Assembly (NCBI GenBank): GCA_902729315.2
Contig: LR746279.1
Coordinates: 3,190,501 to 3,254,500, forward strand
DNA length: 64,000 nucleotides
Source of the DNA: Spirodela intermedia
Lineage: Eukaryota > Streptophyta > Magnoliopsida > Alismatales > Araceae
Direction of reading: 5' to 3'
The translations under genes and the position numbers were made by a program. How positions within the stretch are numbered: the stretch's first letter is position 1; every line of letters starts with the position of its first letter. Below the pieces are notes generated by a model. The model was not told the DNA's origin, did no database searches, and was given only the letters and a program-made list of their open reading frames with translations. Shown in pieces: positions 11,461 through 26,400 of the stretch.

Positions 11461-14400
11461 TCATCCGACCAGTTCACTTATCGGGGCCCTGTCCATGACA
11501 CTGGATGCGGCCATGGCATTCTTCTGCAACTGTGGATCGATATTTGGCAGCTTAGGTATCTGCAAAAAAAAAAAAGAGAAAAAAAAAGAAAAAGAAAAAT
11601 TGTGACGTTAGGGATGGGAGGAGGAAGCCAAGAGGGCTGCTGCTTAACAGAATCAGGCGTTGACTTTTTCGGTTTAACTGGTCCTATTTATTCATCATAT
11701 GGATGTTAATATTGCAACTCATTCCAAGATTCTAGGAAATTAAAATCCTTGCCCTTTGTGATGCATGCGCATCACAAAACCAAGAAATTCTCCACACCGA
11801 GAAACAAAAAATCACTCCACTTTTTGGGCCTCACAACAGATCAACGAGTATTTTGGCTCGTATTTACTGAAGCATGGCTGTATAAATGAAAATATCAATA
11901 TAAAAAGTCAACGCATCAGTGAGCATGGTTCTACAACATAATCAAGAGATCAAGAATCATACGCAATAACTCAAAACCAGATTCATACTTTTCAAGATCA
12001 TTAGACGTCAAAAAATTGCATTATTATATTACAGATGAGGATAATGTACCTGAGCTAATAAATCAATTGTCCGACGTAAAAGACGAGCCAAATCTCCGTC
12101 ATCCATGGCACAATCCATCATTATTTCTTTCCAAGTCAACCCGGACGCCCAGGCTTCGACCATTCCTGAAAACTGTGCATCCAATACACAAGGTATCTGT
12201 AAAAGAAAACAAGATAAGTTACCCGCATGTTTTTTTTTTTGCTAGCTTATTAAAACCGCAGGTTAAGTCCAACAGATGTTGACCTGCACGCCGTGTTTAT
12301 CTTGGAGCTGCAGTAGTGCAATCCTCTGCTCCTCCAGATATTGTATGGCATTAAGCACAGTGGTGGACGGTTCATAAATATAGCTACATGTGAGGGGGGC
12401 AGAAGAAAAAAAGAAGGGTAGTAAGATCTTCTTTCCTTCATGAAATTGATTAGTCAAAACTGCAATCTTTATGTGAAAATCAGGCTAAAGCAGAGTGCTC
12501 TTGGCAAGGGACAGACATTGACCTAAGCTTGTAGGGTGGACTAGTGTACATGTTGAGTCACTATCCTAAATTTTAAAATTATTTTTCACATAAATTAATT
12601 TATTTTAGAAATAATAAAAGGTTTGATATAGTGCACATCCTTATGGAAGCCATCAGCTCTGACATGGATATTCAGATATCCATAAAACTAAGCACAAAAG
12701 AAAAACAGTTTTCAGACAAAAAAAAAACATCTTTTTAGATATGGGCAAACTAAATTTGTCCATTGATCTCTCTGCTGAGATACAGGCCATATCGTAAATA
12801 CTGTCATAATAAAATTTATCATCTTAATTTAAAATAATTACGATCTTCAGACATTTCCCTTTATGAACAAAGGAATGGGAAATAATAATACGATAATCTA
12901 CGAAATAATTTGACAAAAACGAAAATTGTAGACGTATATATCTATCTATATATATATATCTCACCTATTATTTTTCCAAGGACGAATTTTGATTCCCTCA
13001 GAGACCAAACTACCACAGACGGAAGCAAGCTGTGGTGGCTTCAACTCACACAATAATTTATTCCTCAGAACCATGGCAAACCATAGCTCATTTTCTCCAC
13101 GGATTGCTGCTGCTGTTTCACCCAGAGGATATATAATGTGGGAGTTGATATCCAAGGCTCTAGCTTCCTGTACCACATTACTGATCTGGTAGACGCAAGG
13201 TATTAGCATACAGCTTAGAGTGTAATCAGCTATTTCCCACTGGAATCTTATAGAGAATAAATGCATAAGCAAAGAACATTATAAATGACATGCAGAAAAT
13301 AGATTAATGGACAGCTAAGTTACTGTGGTTAGCAAAATTTTTTGTCAATAGGATGTCAGAAACAAAATAACTTTGTTTATGCAAATTACATCCGTAAAAC
13401 AGAGACAGCTAATAGTAGAGTTATAAAATATTTAGTTTGTTCAATAAGAAGCCTTCTACTTACTCTCTGTAACCTATAATCCGTCAATGGTCTCCAGAAA
13501 TTCTGAGGCGATGCCATTTTTCTAATCTTTAATGTAATTATTGACACTGCCTTTTGACATTTTATTCAGAATTAACTTTTAGTACGTTCAATGATGTAAA
13601 AGAAGATATGTAATAAAGATCAAAGAAATTCAAAATTCGTCAAGTTATTAAAGGTTAATCAGTAATGGGACGCGTATTAAACATTCAAGAATCTCTAAAT
13701 CCATAAGACACCCTATTATTGCACAGAAAATTCTCACGCACTTCAAATCTGCTAGACTTGTATTACAACCCTTAATAATTAGATATTCTCTCGAAGATAT
13801 TTGAAAAGGCTAACTTGTAAATAGGTTCAGAAGAAGATGGGATGTAAATCTGAGTATGCTATATTAACAATCAAAATCGAATCAAAAATTGAAAATGTAG
13901 CTAGAACTGAAAATTCCTTAAAATCATGAACTGCACATATCTTTCAAAAATATGATAAAACATCATCACCTCTAGTTTCTAGGACAGAATAAGGCAAAAT
14001 CTCGATACATAAATATATGTTAAATTTGAAGATAACAACTGTACTAATACTGAGTTTGATCCTTAGGACATCTCTATTCATGGTAAATAGAGCCAGACAC
14101 AACCTGGTAAGACTTGTAAATTTGCGACATTGAGACATGCCATAAATTCAGATAAATGTCTTATCCGCAACATTTTCAAAGAGAATAGATATTTCGAAAC
14201 AACCAGTATCACCTCTTCTAATGAGATAAATGGTAGCAGGTGCTCTTTTTAACGATAATTCTTCAAAATCGGATATTTTGAAGAATTTGATAAACCATTT
14301 AGACAAACGTAGAAATAAATAGTAACACAAGCCACCGCCATAAATAATCTCCTGCACAGTGAATTTGTTCGTCAATGTTGCTAAACATGACAGTGGAGTT

Positions 14401-17400
14401 ACATCTACTTGCACATACGATTTGCCCCCAAATTTTCATGGGGAAAATTAGGTTTCTGCTGGCTCCTGTTGCATTGTATCAATCTTTACTAGATTGAGTC
14501 CTATAGAACAAAGTGTAATTTCATTAGTCACACTGTGATATTTACTTCGCATATCCTCTTCGCTAAACTTTTTTTGTCATTCTACATCTGATGAATCACC
14601 AAAATAACGCACTAGGGAAAACCTGTGAGTTACATTGGCAGGCGATATGATGTAGGGATGAAAAATCTTCGTAAACGAGACAACAGAAAACGAAGCAAGG
14701 GAAGATACCTGCAGAAACTCCTTCCAACCAGAAGGTTCAATTTGTTCAATTCTCCTGACTAAGCGTTTTGACCTAGCATCCAATCTCTCGATCTTTTCCT
14801 TTGTAAAATTAACTTGATCTATAATCTTCTTAAATTCTTTGAAACCTTTGGCATTTTTGATTTTTTTCTTCAAACGTGATACCTTGCTTTTTTGTTCTCT
14901 GTAACACTCCACAGCAGATTGGTATGCCGGAGACCATGGTTTCATCTAAGAACAAGGAAAATTAAAACTCAAATGATCTCAAACATCAAATTAATAACAA
15001 AATTTTTGATATGATAAAAAGAATAACTACCAACTTACAGCAAAGAGAAGAAACAAAAGTCGAGTTGATGTAAAATGTGTTTTTAGCAGTTCAGAATTCA
15101 GAAAATGCTTCATGGATACAATGAGAGAAACCTCTATGAAAATTAACTAATTCTGGAATTTTTCTAATGTTTATGAGTTTAAAATCATCAAGATATATAG
15201 TAATTAATCGTCCAATCGGTGTCATGTGATTTTGTTCCTGCAGAAGTACATGAAATAAGTCAATGAATAAAACTATATTACATCAGGAAGTTTGACAAAG
15301 CCTTTGATTGCATGGGAAACAAAAATTCATTTAATGCGAATATGATTCATGTGAATTAGTGATTGAAAGGCTCTTTTACAATTAAAGCATTATATACCTC
15401 ATCATCTTCTGATAGGCTACTCAGAACTGGGACATTGAGACTCCACGACCATGTTTCAAGAGATCCAACCATAGACCAGAGGGGCCCAAATTCAGAGTCG
15501 GCAAGTTTCTCCCACTGCATGGTTTCCTTCATGAAGAGTTCCTTCAAGGAATCAAGAGGTAAGACATCCCCTTGAGATAGAGAGACATTGGGAAATCCAG
15601 TCTTGTACAACATCTTAATCCACTTTTCTGTAAAAAGGTACCAAGTGTTATCTGAACCTAATGCCACATAACATGAAGGCCTACTGTCCGCTGCTTTGTC
15701 TTCAAAATCTCGCTTTTCTCCCTTGTTATTCAGTGACGGAGTATCAAAATACACCTGTCACACGACACCAGGATAAATAGTCAGGATTAAAAGCATTCAA
15801 GAGGGTATCTAAGGAACAACTGAAAGAAACTATGCTTGAAATGGATTTCGCTGACAAGGGAAAGTTATTGGCAAGACATAAAATGGAGAAGATAAAATTG
15901 AAAGGATGATTGAAATCATCTGGCATCTGTACTTTCATTTGGTTCTTCTAGTCTTCAGTTTGCTGGACTATTCTTTCTAAAGAAAAATGAATCTTACACA
16001 ATAACAATCACTCCTGGAAATCAATTAAAATCAGTGATTTTGTGTGGACCAGGAGAGACTATGAGAATTTGGATTCCAATGTCTTGAAAAAAGAGTCTGG
16101 CGGGAGCCCAAATTAGTTTCTTTTTTCAATTCCAGACCTTTCTTCTGCTTATTGCCGCAGTACATCTCGGCGAACATTCCGACCCAGTTATTTCCTGGTG
16201 ACTTCAAGTAGTTTTCTGCCTCTCTTAGCTGGAAGACTGTGCCCTTTTCTTCACTTCTACTTTTCCCGTGTCTTTTTTGAGATTTTTTTTATGCCCCTCA
16301 TTGTCTGAGACTCATGACACACATGCAGAGCGAAAACAACGACAGAGATGTGATATTTCACATCACATAAGGTACATAAAGACTTACTCCGACCAACTAT
16401 GGTCAGCATAAGCCTTGGCAAAGTTAGAAAGAAAGAGCTGTGCTGTGCCTTCACGACTAAAAAAAATTTAGAAATGTAGAAAGAGTTGATGATTGTGTTC
16501 TCTGATGTAAAGAAAACTATATTTCGCTCATTCTCCGAGCATTCACCGCCACTATTTTGTGTGAACGAAGCATCATGCGGCTCATAGTCTGTTAGCCCCA
16601 TTCCATTTTCCAAGCGCTCCATGGTTTAACTCCAGTGACCCTTCAGAGGGCTGGCCTTGAGAAGGCAGCCTTGAGCACATTTCACAAAGGTTCTCTAACA
16701 GAAGTCTAGATTACATCTCCATCTCTAATAGCCTTCTTTTATCCCTAAAGAAACATTCTAATCTCAGTAAATCCTAACACAACAGTGAAGTACAATTTTG
16801 AAACGCTATACAGCAATACAAAAGAGGGCCTGGTATTCATTGTTCTAAAATTATAATAAACAAGAAAGAGTAAGACAGATATAAACACAGTATTTATGAA
16901 AGAATCCAGAAAAATAAATTTATCAACATAATTCCTATACTTGCATAACATATAGGAATTATGTCCTGCAGAGGAAGGATTCAGGATAGCAAGTATAGGA
17001 ATTATGTTGATAAATTTATTATTCAGGATTCATGGCCCACCCTGAATCCTTCCTCTGCAGAACATACAGCAAGTTGGTTCAGTAGTAATCACATAATATA
17101 ATCATACTCTGGAAGAATTAACAATGGTACCTTTCATTTCTATAATTCAAAGATCATAGTTATTCTGATGCCCAGGCTACATCAGTCATGCTGGACATAA
17201 AGGCCGGAGAACAAAGGCAAACTAGAAAGACACGCAGACTGTTCTGATTCTTACCATATTCGTACTTTCAGAAACAGGAAAAGCGTCAACTTTCCCAATG
17301 TAAACAGCAGAAACAAGTTGTTGGACCGCTTCATTATCCTTGTACTGCAAACAAATGAAAGGTAGGTTGCCACTTTCCAAGCTTTCGAGTACAGGTTTCC

Positions 17401-20400
17401 ACCCAATCATCCTTTCTAACTCCATCCTTCTCCGCAATTCAGCACGTACTTTCTTTTCCACCTGAGAACAAAAAATGACAGTTTATTATTTGAAACTGGA
17501 ATTGAAATTAGACTTTCACCAATCATTTTAGGTGATGAATGAACGAAAATAAGGTGATCAGTAAGCTGATCTGGAGAATAATCATTCAAAAAAATGAAAA
17601 TAATTAACTATTGGAAGGATTGCCTGGGATATTCACTCATCATTCCTGAAAACATACCAGGAATTCTAAACAAATATGGAAACCATAACCTTCTAGAGGT
17701 GAAAATATGATTCCAAAACACCAAGACAATAAGAGTACGTTAAATGTGTTAAATAGATACCATATTTTGACCAAGTAATCCTTAGTTTATCACATCAATA
17801 GGGTCGGTAAATTGGTGATAAAAGCAAGATGAATATCTACTGCAGTTTATGACATATTCCTCTCCCAAATATTGTTCTATCCAATACTTCAAGCTACCAC
17901 CTAAATTATTAAAAAGATGAATATCTGGGTTCAAAGAAGAAAATCTAGCCTTAATAACCCAAAATATAAGAGAATTGATCATGGAGTACGAGAATATTGC
18001 CCCAAAAAGAAGATGCGCCTAGAAAGTCGCCACATTTATAACTAGATTGATCAGTCCAACCTTTGTGACTTACACAAGTCAATATTGATATAAAATCGAT
18101 TCAGAACCTCCTTTCAAGGTTATTCACTTGGTCACCAAACATTATCAGCTTTCAGAACAAAACAAATTCAGGTCTGGCTCCCACGTACAGAAATGCTTAT
18201 AAAATGGTGCATCAAGGTTGTACTTAGTCTACAGCGCAAAAGCATTGTTCAAAGATCCAACTCATCGTTTATTTCTTAGGTAGTAGGCTTGTACTCCCCA
18301 TGCGGCCAACCATCTAATTAACAGTAGATCATGGCCTACCAATACTTACTTTTAAGAAGATTTATCTAAATTCCGCTTGCAGTTATCTTTTCTATGATGT
18401 CTCTGCATTATGCCAATAATGTCATTATGGAAACCAATCACCCAATAAGATTTTTCCATGCTAGATGGGGACTCGAGAGAACCAGGACTAATGAGGCAAT
18501 GGCTATCGCTTTCCTAATCACACGACCTTATTTGTTACTTATTCATTTTTTGGTGAGTACAATATTGCTAGAAATCGTGTTGGACTTTGATCATCTCCGA
18601 ATGCCTCCCTTCCTTGTCTGCGCCAGCAGTGAACACGAGAGAGAGACACGAAAAAGAAGAAGGCCGACGCCCTAAATTTCATCACTCTCAAATGCTTACA
18701 TGCTGGTTGGTATTTATACCGACCAGCTGTTATGAAATGGGAGAGGGTAAACCGGATCGGTTCAATTTCAACCGGTTCAGGCTATTGTTCTGTTACAAAG
18801 GTACGATGGACAGGAAAATAAAGGATGAAGCAGTAAATGGAAAAAATATTTCTAACAAATATTAAGCATTTTCCAGTGAGTAAAATAATCAACCACGTAT
18901 CAATGAACCTTTCTCACAAGTCAAGAACTGAATACGTAATAGATCCTTTTTAAAAGCAAACAACGTACAGAAAAATGGATTCAATAAGAACGTGTAGCAT
19001 TAAGGTAAAAGTGGAACAATAACATCAATCCAAGTGCATTAGAAGCCATAATAGCATTAAGGCATTAAGAGTTAAAATCAAAGTAGCAGGGCAGTACTCG
19101 TAGTTCCTCCTGAAGGCTAGAGATCTCGCTGTATTCTGTCTCTGATAACTGGTCTCTGCATTTTCTATCAATAGACGCATCACTGACTTCTGAAGACAGA
19201 AACTCTATTTCCTGTTGAATTTTTCCAAGCTCCTCCTTTGCAGAGATCATTACATTACTTCCAACATAGTTACCAAAACTTTTCTCTATTAGTTTACGAG
19301 CTTCATCAAGCGTTCGCCCTGAAGAAAGAGTTCTCACCTCTGATTCCTTCATTCGGCTAGTAACTTTCTCACCCTGCACCACAATTTTACAAATATTAAG
19401 AGTCACATAAATAATAGGCAAGGATCTGAAGAGACAAATATCAGATATGATACATACTGCAAGTAGATTCAAAACCATTCCATACGAAGCACTGAATTGT
19501 GAAACAAGAGGTTCAAGACTCGCACATAGTAGCTCAAAGCATTCTTCAGCCCCTTCATAAGGAGTCTGGACGAGAACAACGTGACCCTTTTCATCAATAC
19601 CTCTACGACCTGCTCTCCCAGCCATCTGATGGAGTTCATTTGGGCTTAAAAGTGAGCGTCCAGACTCTTTCCTTTTACTAAGGGACCCAATAACAGCAGC
19701 CCTTGCAGGCATATTTATTCCTGCAGCAAGTGTTTCAGTAGCAAAAACAACCTTGAGAAGCCCTTGCTGGAAAAGATCTTCAATAAAAGACTTCCAAAGA
19801 GGCAAGCAACCAGCATGATGAGATGCAACCCCATTCAACAGACCCTTTACTGCGGTCTCTCTTACTGCATCAGGGTACTTAACTTTAAATCTTTTCAAAG
19901 CTAGTTCTACTTCACACGTTTCACACTGGTCTAAAAGATTGCAGTCTTCAACGTACTGAACTGCTGCATCACATCCTTTTCTGCTAAAGATGAACCAAAT
20001 GGCTGGGAGCATATCCTTTGCCTGAAGTTGCCTCAACGTGTCCCTAATAAGAGGAGTCTGAAGAAAAATAAATTCAACAAAAAACACCTTCACATTCATT
20101 AAACTCATAAAAAAATATGGCGTATTTAAAAACAGGAAAAAATATGATGGAATGCGTAGAATGATACAGAATCATACTTGTGAACGACGCATAGCATTTA
20201 TGTCATTCTTTGATAGCACTGACTGTCTGGAGATATTTGCGATTCCATTGTAGATCTGCTCATTTTTCTCCTTCCTAGAATTTCTTTTTTTCAATGAACT
20301 ATCCCAGTAGGGTTCAATTTGTGAAGAAGAAAGCTGTAAGTAATCAAGTGATAATTTCCTGTGCAGCATACAGTGAAATTGTGAGGCAATTTTAAGGCAT

Positions 20401-23400
20401 CCAGTTTAGATTTATAAAAAAACTTCAATGATTACGTGTCAGACTAAATGTTCACATTGAAAACTATACACTGACCTTAGGAGACAGGTTTAAATATTTT
20501 TCTATTCACTAACCTGCTCGAGAGATTGATATTTCATCATAGACAAGTATCAGTTGTGTTTCCTAGCTAGTAGTTGAAAACCACCCAATTGAGACTGAAA
20601 CTGAGGACCTCAGAACCCACCTTCATGATTTTAGCACGCATATAACCTTTAGGGATTCAAACTAGTAGTCAAACGACTGATTCACAACAAAAAATAACGC
20701 TTTAACGAATAATGAGAGTTTTTATTCCAAAACATGAGTTAATCATAAGTCTGCAACTCATCTTATTCCTATTATCTGGAGAAAAGGAAATAGAAGAGAA
20801 AGTTTGTGGCTCACAAAGATGCTGCACTAGTGGTCCAGCGTACCTTCATGGCACTTGTGCCTTCAATAACCTCGTTCAATTGTCTCCTTAACTCCAGAGA
20901 ACCGCCTATCTCTACGTCCAGAAGTTTCTCCATTCTTTCACCCTCCACTTTCTTCCCTTTGTTCTAGGTTCCCAGTCAAATGACCCCAGTGGAAAGTGGC
21001 TGCTGCATCCATTAACACATCTTGGGTACTTATCGTACTAACCTCATGCTTCACAGTTTATGTAGCATTATCCACAATTCCAAAATCCAATATGAAACTT
21101 TCTTACTTCCTACAACCACTATGTATCTATTGTAACGTGATCTTTTTCATCATGTTTCTTCTTTTAATTTGCTATCTTTTGTTCGTTTCTAGACACCAAA
21201 ATTGTTATTCTTACATTTATGCTCATTGATGGATCAAGGATTTATGAGTTATTTGTCTTAGGATCCTTCTGACTAACTGAAGTTTTTGTTAATTATATCA
21301 TTTTAACCGAGGAATACCACTGATTAATTGATTTTAAAAAAGATGTCATGAATCAACATATATTTATTATATATAAAACTATGCATAAATTTGGATGTTA
21401 ATGAAAGACCCAAGATCATCTATGAGATAAAAGCTCATTTGGCAGTCAATGAGACAAAGCCCATACATTAAATTTTTAATTGAAAGCTTATTTCATACCA
21501 ATAAGATGGAACACATTAAATAACTTTTCTGTCCTGAAATTGTTCGATTTTCATACCAATAAGCTTTTCCACAGTATGAAGTCTATTTACATCTTTTCAA
21601 ACTAAAACCAATTAGAAAGTCTATGGGATAAAGCACATTCGATAAACTATGGGATGAATTCATGGAAAAGTTTAATGGACCAAATCCTGATAAATATCTT
21701 TATTCTTTTAGACTACAAGGCCTTTCTGTCTACATCCATTATTAAAAATAAACACCAAAGAAATTTGACGAGATTTCATCACTATACTTATTGTCCAAGC
21801 AAAAGGCACGAATAGGGTGACATACCTGTTCATTTTTCTTCCCTTTGAGTCCAGAAGCGGTAACAAGGAGTTCTTCAATGAAAAGTGCCAAGTCAATGGA
21901 ACCGGTCGTTTCTTGGATGTTACCAACTCTGTTCTGCCATGGATCTAGATAAAAAAAACATTAAAAGAAAACGAAAAAAATCAGTGAAGAGCCAACAATA
22001 TAGGCAAGCGAGAAGATACGAGTATTCAGATCTTTCAGTCCATGATAAAACAAGAGGTGAAAGAATTGACTTAACAAAAGATCTAAGATGAGATATTAGC
22101 ATTGCATCAATACTTTAAACTACAGGCTTTCAAATCCCAGAAAATATAGCCATCATTTTAGTATTATCCTTTCCAATAGACTGAATACACTAAACAAGAA
22201 GGCAATTCATTGGTTACAAAAAATATCACATGCCCATGAGTGAAAAATCCATTTAAATCCAAATGCAGTCGAAACTTGTAGGGAAGTTTCTACTAACATA
22301 TGTCCTTGACCATCTTCTTCATGTGATTGCCAAGTTACAGGGTCATTGATTTGGTTAAAGTCAAAGACGAAGCTAGTTATCTAGGTAACTATTTTCAGGC
22401 TGACGTTAGAAGGTTTGACCAAAATTGTAGCAGTTTGCCCCTAAACCATCACTAGGGACTGAAGACTCCTAAGTCAGAGCATGAGAGCAGATTATTGCAT
22501 ATATTAAAACTATAAATTTTCTTCTTGGAACTCTTTCCAGACTGACTCAAATAGTTTGCAGATTGGAGTAATTAATATATGTCGACGTGTTGCATGAGGA
22601 TTGATTTGCTTCTTTTCCTTCAAAGCTTTGTCAAAACATTAAAAGCGGATGTAAGAAAACTTTTCAATCCAGCATCAAAGACGTTTCATTCAGTGATGTC
22701 AACATTTCCCATATAGGCGAAAAGAAAGCACCACCTCTAGCTTGACTTGAACTAAGATTGTGGATGTGAAGATGTTAGCTTAAGCAAAAGGCTTTCATGA
22801 TTACAAGCAAACAAACTTTTCCGATAAACTGGTATGCATTGCATTAATGATTTAGAAAATCAAAGGTTGAATAATCCTGTATGGAAACAACAAATTAATT
22901 TCAGACTTCTGAGCAGTTAGTCTTCTTTCTCTAAGAAAAATGGCTCAAACATATTTCTTTTTTTTCTAGAGTAGATATAAATCAAAGAAGCATGCTACCT
23001 CCCCAATCCAACCAGCCAGCTCATCAGGATTTGCGACTGTTGCTGAAAGACATATAAGTTGAACCTCCTTGGGGCAATAGATAACCTATTTTTATAAGAA
23101 TAAAGATTATTCATGGTAGCAAAGATTAGAGACAGGACAGGCCGAGCATAAGCAAGAGTTTAGAAATTACATACTATTTCTTCCCAAACAGTACCACGGG
23201 ATATGTCACTAAGATAGTGTACTTCATCCAGCACAATCACGTCAACTTCGAATAATCTACTCCCAGAAGAAATCATTCCAATACTATACAATAAAAAGAA
23301 TGAGAAGATCACCAGTTGTTACATCGGTCGTCTAGAACTTTTCATCGGATTAGAGTCTGAAATATTATTTATATTAAAGGTAAAGAAAATAAATTATGGA

Positions 23401-26400
23401 TAGCACAATCAATCATCCAGTAAAAGAAATCTGAGCTCGTAATCAAAATAATTTATACATCCTATTTATAGCATAATTGTGCAAAATGGGGGCAACTCTG
23501 TGCATACATAAATAGCGCTAAATTTGACTTCCTCATTACAAATCCTTTCTCATTCTTAATGAGCATTACTCAGACGAACTAGCTTCGGAAGGGAGCCAAA
23601 AGTAGATTAGCCCTATCCAAGTGTGAGATCATGGACTTAAAATACTGACCATGAGCATCTCTGAACATTCCATGGTGGGTGGAGAGAGTTTGACCAGGAA
23701 TAGGCCACACCAGGATCACGATCAGATCACCCAAATAACCAATGAGGCTGCATCAAATAACCTTTACGGTGATAAAAACTTTTAGTTAAGATATTTTTAA
23801 CAAAAACTGAGAGAATGATAATATATAATAAGGCACGAGTTTTGGGACACCATATATTTTTAACCTTGTCTCCCACCCTTGATACAAGATAGTTTTTGAA
23901 ACTGAACGTTCACATAGGAAAGATAGCACCAACATCAAACATGGTTTCCAACATCTATGCAACTGGTCTCGCATTTCCTCTTACTAGTCAGTCAACATAT
24001 GGCTCTTTCTCCAGATGCAAGAGTGAAGATTGGCTGGATCTTTGAGAAGACCTGGTCTGGATGATAATCAACTAAACCAGAGACCCTGGACTCTAATCAG
24101 AATGGATCAGTTTGGATCGTAATTTGCTAATTCTTCTAAACATGGAACATCTTCATTAAAGGAATCAAAAACATTCCAGAGTTATAAAAAGAAATCTTTC
24201 ACATATAGAAGTAAGATATTGTGGAATAGTGTCAACATTAGCCATGAAGATATTACGAGTACAAGGGCATAGCATTTATATGAGTACTCGGGTCACAAAG
24301 AAAACTGACTATTAGTGGAGTAGGCCCATTTTTAAAATCATAAATTTATTTTTACAATCCTTAATACGAGATAATTCTTTACATTTGTACAAATCAACTT
24401 TTGGACCTTGTCACATTTGTAATGTCAATGGGGTCGTTCAGCCTAATAGGAGCCAATAGTTCCATACTGGTTATTAGAAAAATGAACAAGGTTAGAGTTG
24501 GATAACCTAATAACTCTAACATGATGTCAAAGCTGGAGTTTCCAGTGGGGACCAACTTCTATCTCCAACAGACCTCTTAGCTCTATTGACTGAATTTTGG
24601 ATGGTTGCGTGAACATCAACACACCTGCAGCAATGAACAAAGGGTTTTCATCTTTCTCTTGAGATGGGAGGTTGGGGGTTGCAGTTCTTCAATTAGCAAA
24701 GAATTCCTTCGCTTCATTGTCGTCACTGGTGAGCGTAGCCTTGTTCATAGTGGTTTTCCAGCTGCCTAGTGACTTCTTCTCCCCACTTTAAAGGCATAAT
24801 TCGTGCAGCCGAAGATGGCATCCTGACTACCTGTCAATATTCCTAAGCTGGCACAAATCGCAATGGGCTTCTTTTCCTTTTTTCCATCGCCCAATACTCA
24901 TGGAGGCATACAACAGGGACGGTTCAAGTTGACACATTTGCATCCCACAGAAATCTGCCATCTTTCCTATTCAACAAGGCCATTGAGCTGTCCATTAGAC
25001 CAGCTCAATGCTATTTTAATACGAAAATATGCTTCCAACACGGGTCATGAGGTCTGACGCTCACACCAACCTCCTCACGAAAGGCAACTGCCCACACTTT
25101 AAAGTGCAATTCCTCCTCATCGTAAGGGCCTCCTTAACCATGTTTAGTGACACAGAACAGCCCATTGCACTCTCCTTATTTGCCTAATCTTCCTCTGCAA
25201 ACAATATTAATGGTAAACTCCCAGATATCTAACCATGAAGTGTCAAGATTCGTTCTCATAGAACCTAGTGGAATAAATGACCGAAACCACCCTTTGAGGA
25301 AAGGATCGCTTCTGATCAAATTTTGGAATTTCTAATGACCTTTTTAGAATCTTTGAGTTCAAATAAAGCAAGACTCAGATTTCAAAAGATGGGTAGTCTT
25401 TAGCTAGTCTCAAGTCCGTCTCCGACTTTGAAACTTAGTTACTGAAACTATAAATTGGATTAGGTGAAGTTTACGCAAATGAACTTCCAGGGAAGAAACA
25501 GCGAATAAAAGGGGTTCACAAAGTGAAGAAATGTACACATGACCTTCCGGTTGGAAAGCAGATATTTAAATTATAAATACATAAAAACTCGTGAAGTAAA
25601 ATATATCCTCTGTACTCACCTTTGGTAGAGCATGTTACGCAATATTTCTGTAGTCATTATTACTATCTGTGCATCTTTATTTATAGCTGAATCTCCAGTT
25701 AGAAGACCAACACTATTTTCACCAAATGTGTCCCTGAAAACAATTTAATAAGCATGGTTAAGCAACAGCGTAAGAAAAAATTACTTTTACATAAGCTTAA
25801 TGTGTGCCCCAAAGTAAAGTAAAGAGTAATCTTTTTTTATTACCAACACGAAATGTTTAATCAATAGAAAACCAAGGAGATGGATGATAGTATTTAACAG
25901 GAGAGAATTGAAGTACTTCATAAAGAGGAAATTAAAGCGTAACTTACTTAGAAAAGCATAAAAAAATCTTTGAAATCAAAACGTTGAATTGCATTAAAAA
26001 CGTGAAAGAATAATGCTCCCCATCCCCAGAGAGAAAAGTAAGGAAAGAAGAATGAAAAACTTCCTAAAGTTTAGATGCACAGATACAATTAAAAGTTATT
26101 CAATAAAGATAAGTACTAGATCTCCCAAGGGATGATAGTACATAATCCTATTATGCTTAAAGTCACTCAATCCACATCATTCATTACCAATGGAAACTTT
26201 TTGATAATTTTCGCATCTTTATATCTGAAGAGTCTGAACCAAATAAAGAGAAAGGCACAATTCTTTGTGTAATGTGATACAGTGACATTTTAAACGTATT
26301 CTCCTAATGAACCCAAGTTACCACATCATCAAATGTAACACTTTAAAGTTTACCAAGCTACGAGAACACTCTACCAGATAAAAGATTCCCGCATGTAATG

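Noticed and set aside
16257..16622. 121-codon minus-strand frame as an extra ISE2 exon
   Set aside because: Exon 17461-17255 joins exon 15754-15398 directly in phase 0, and the joined protein aligns with the family without a gap, so no exon is needed between.
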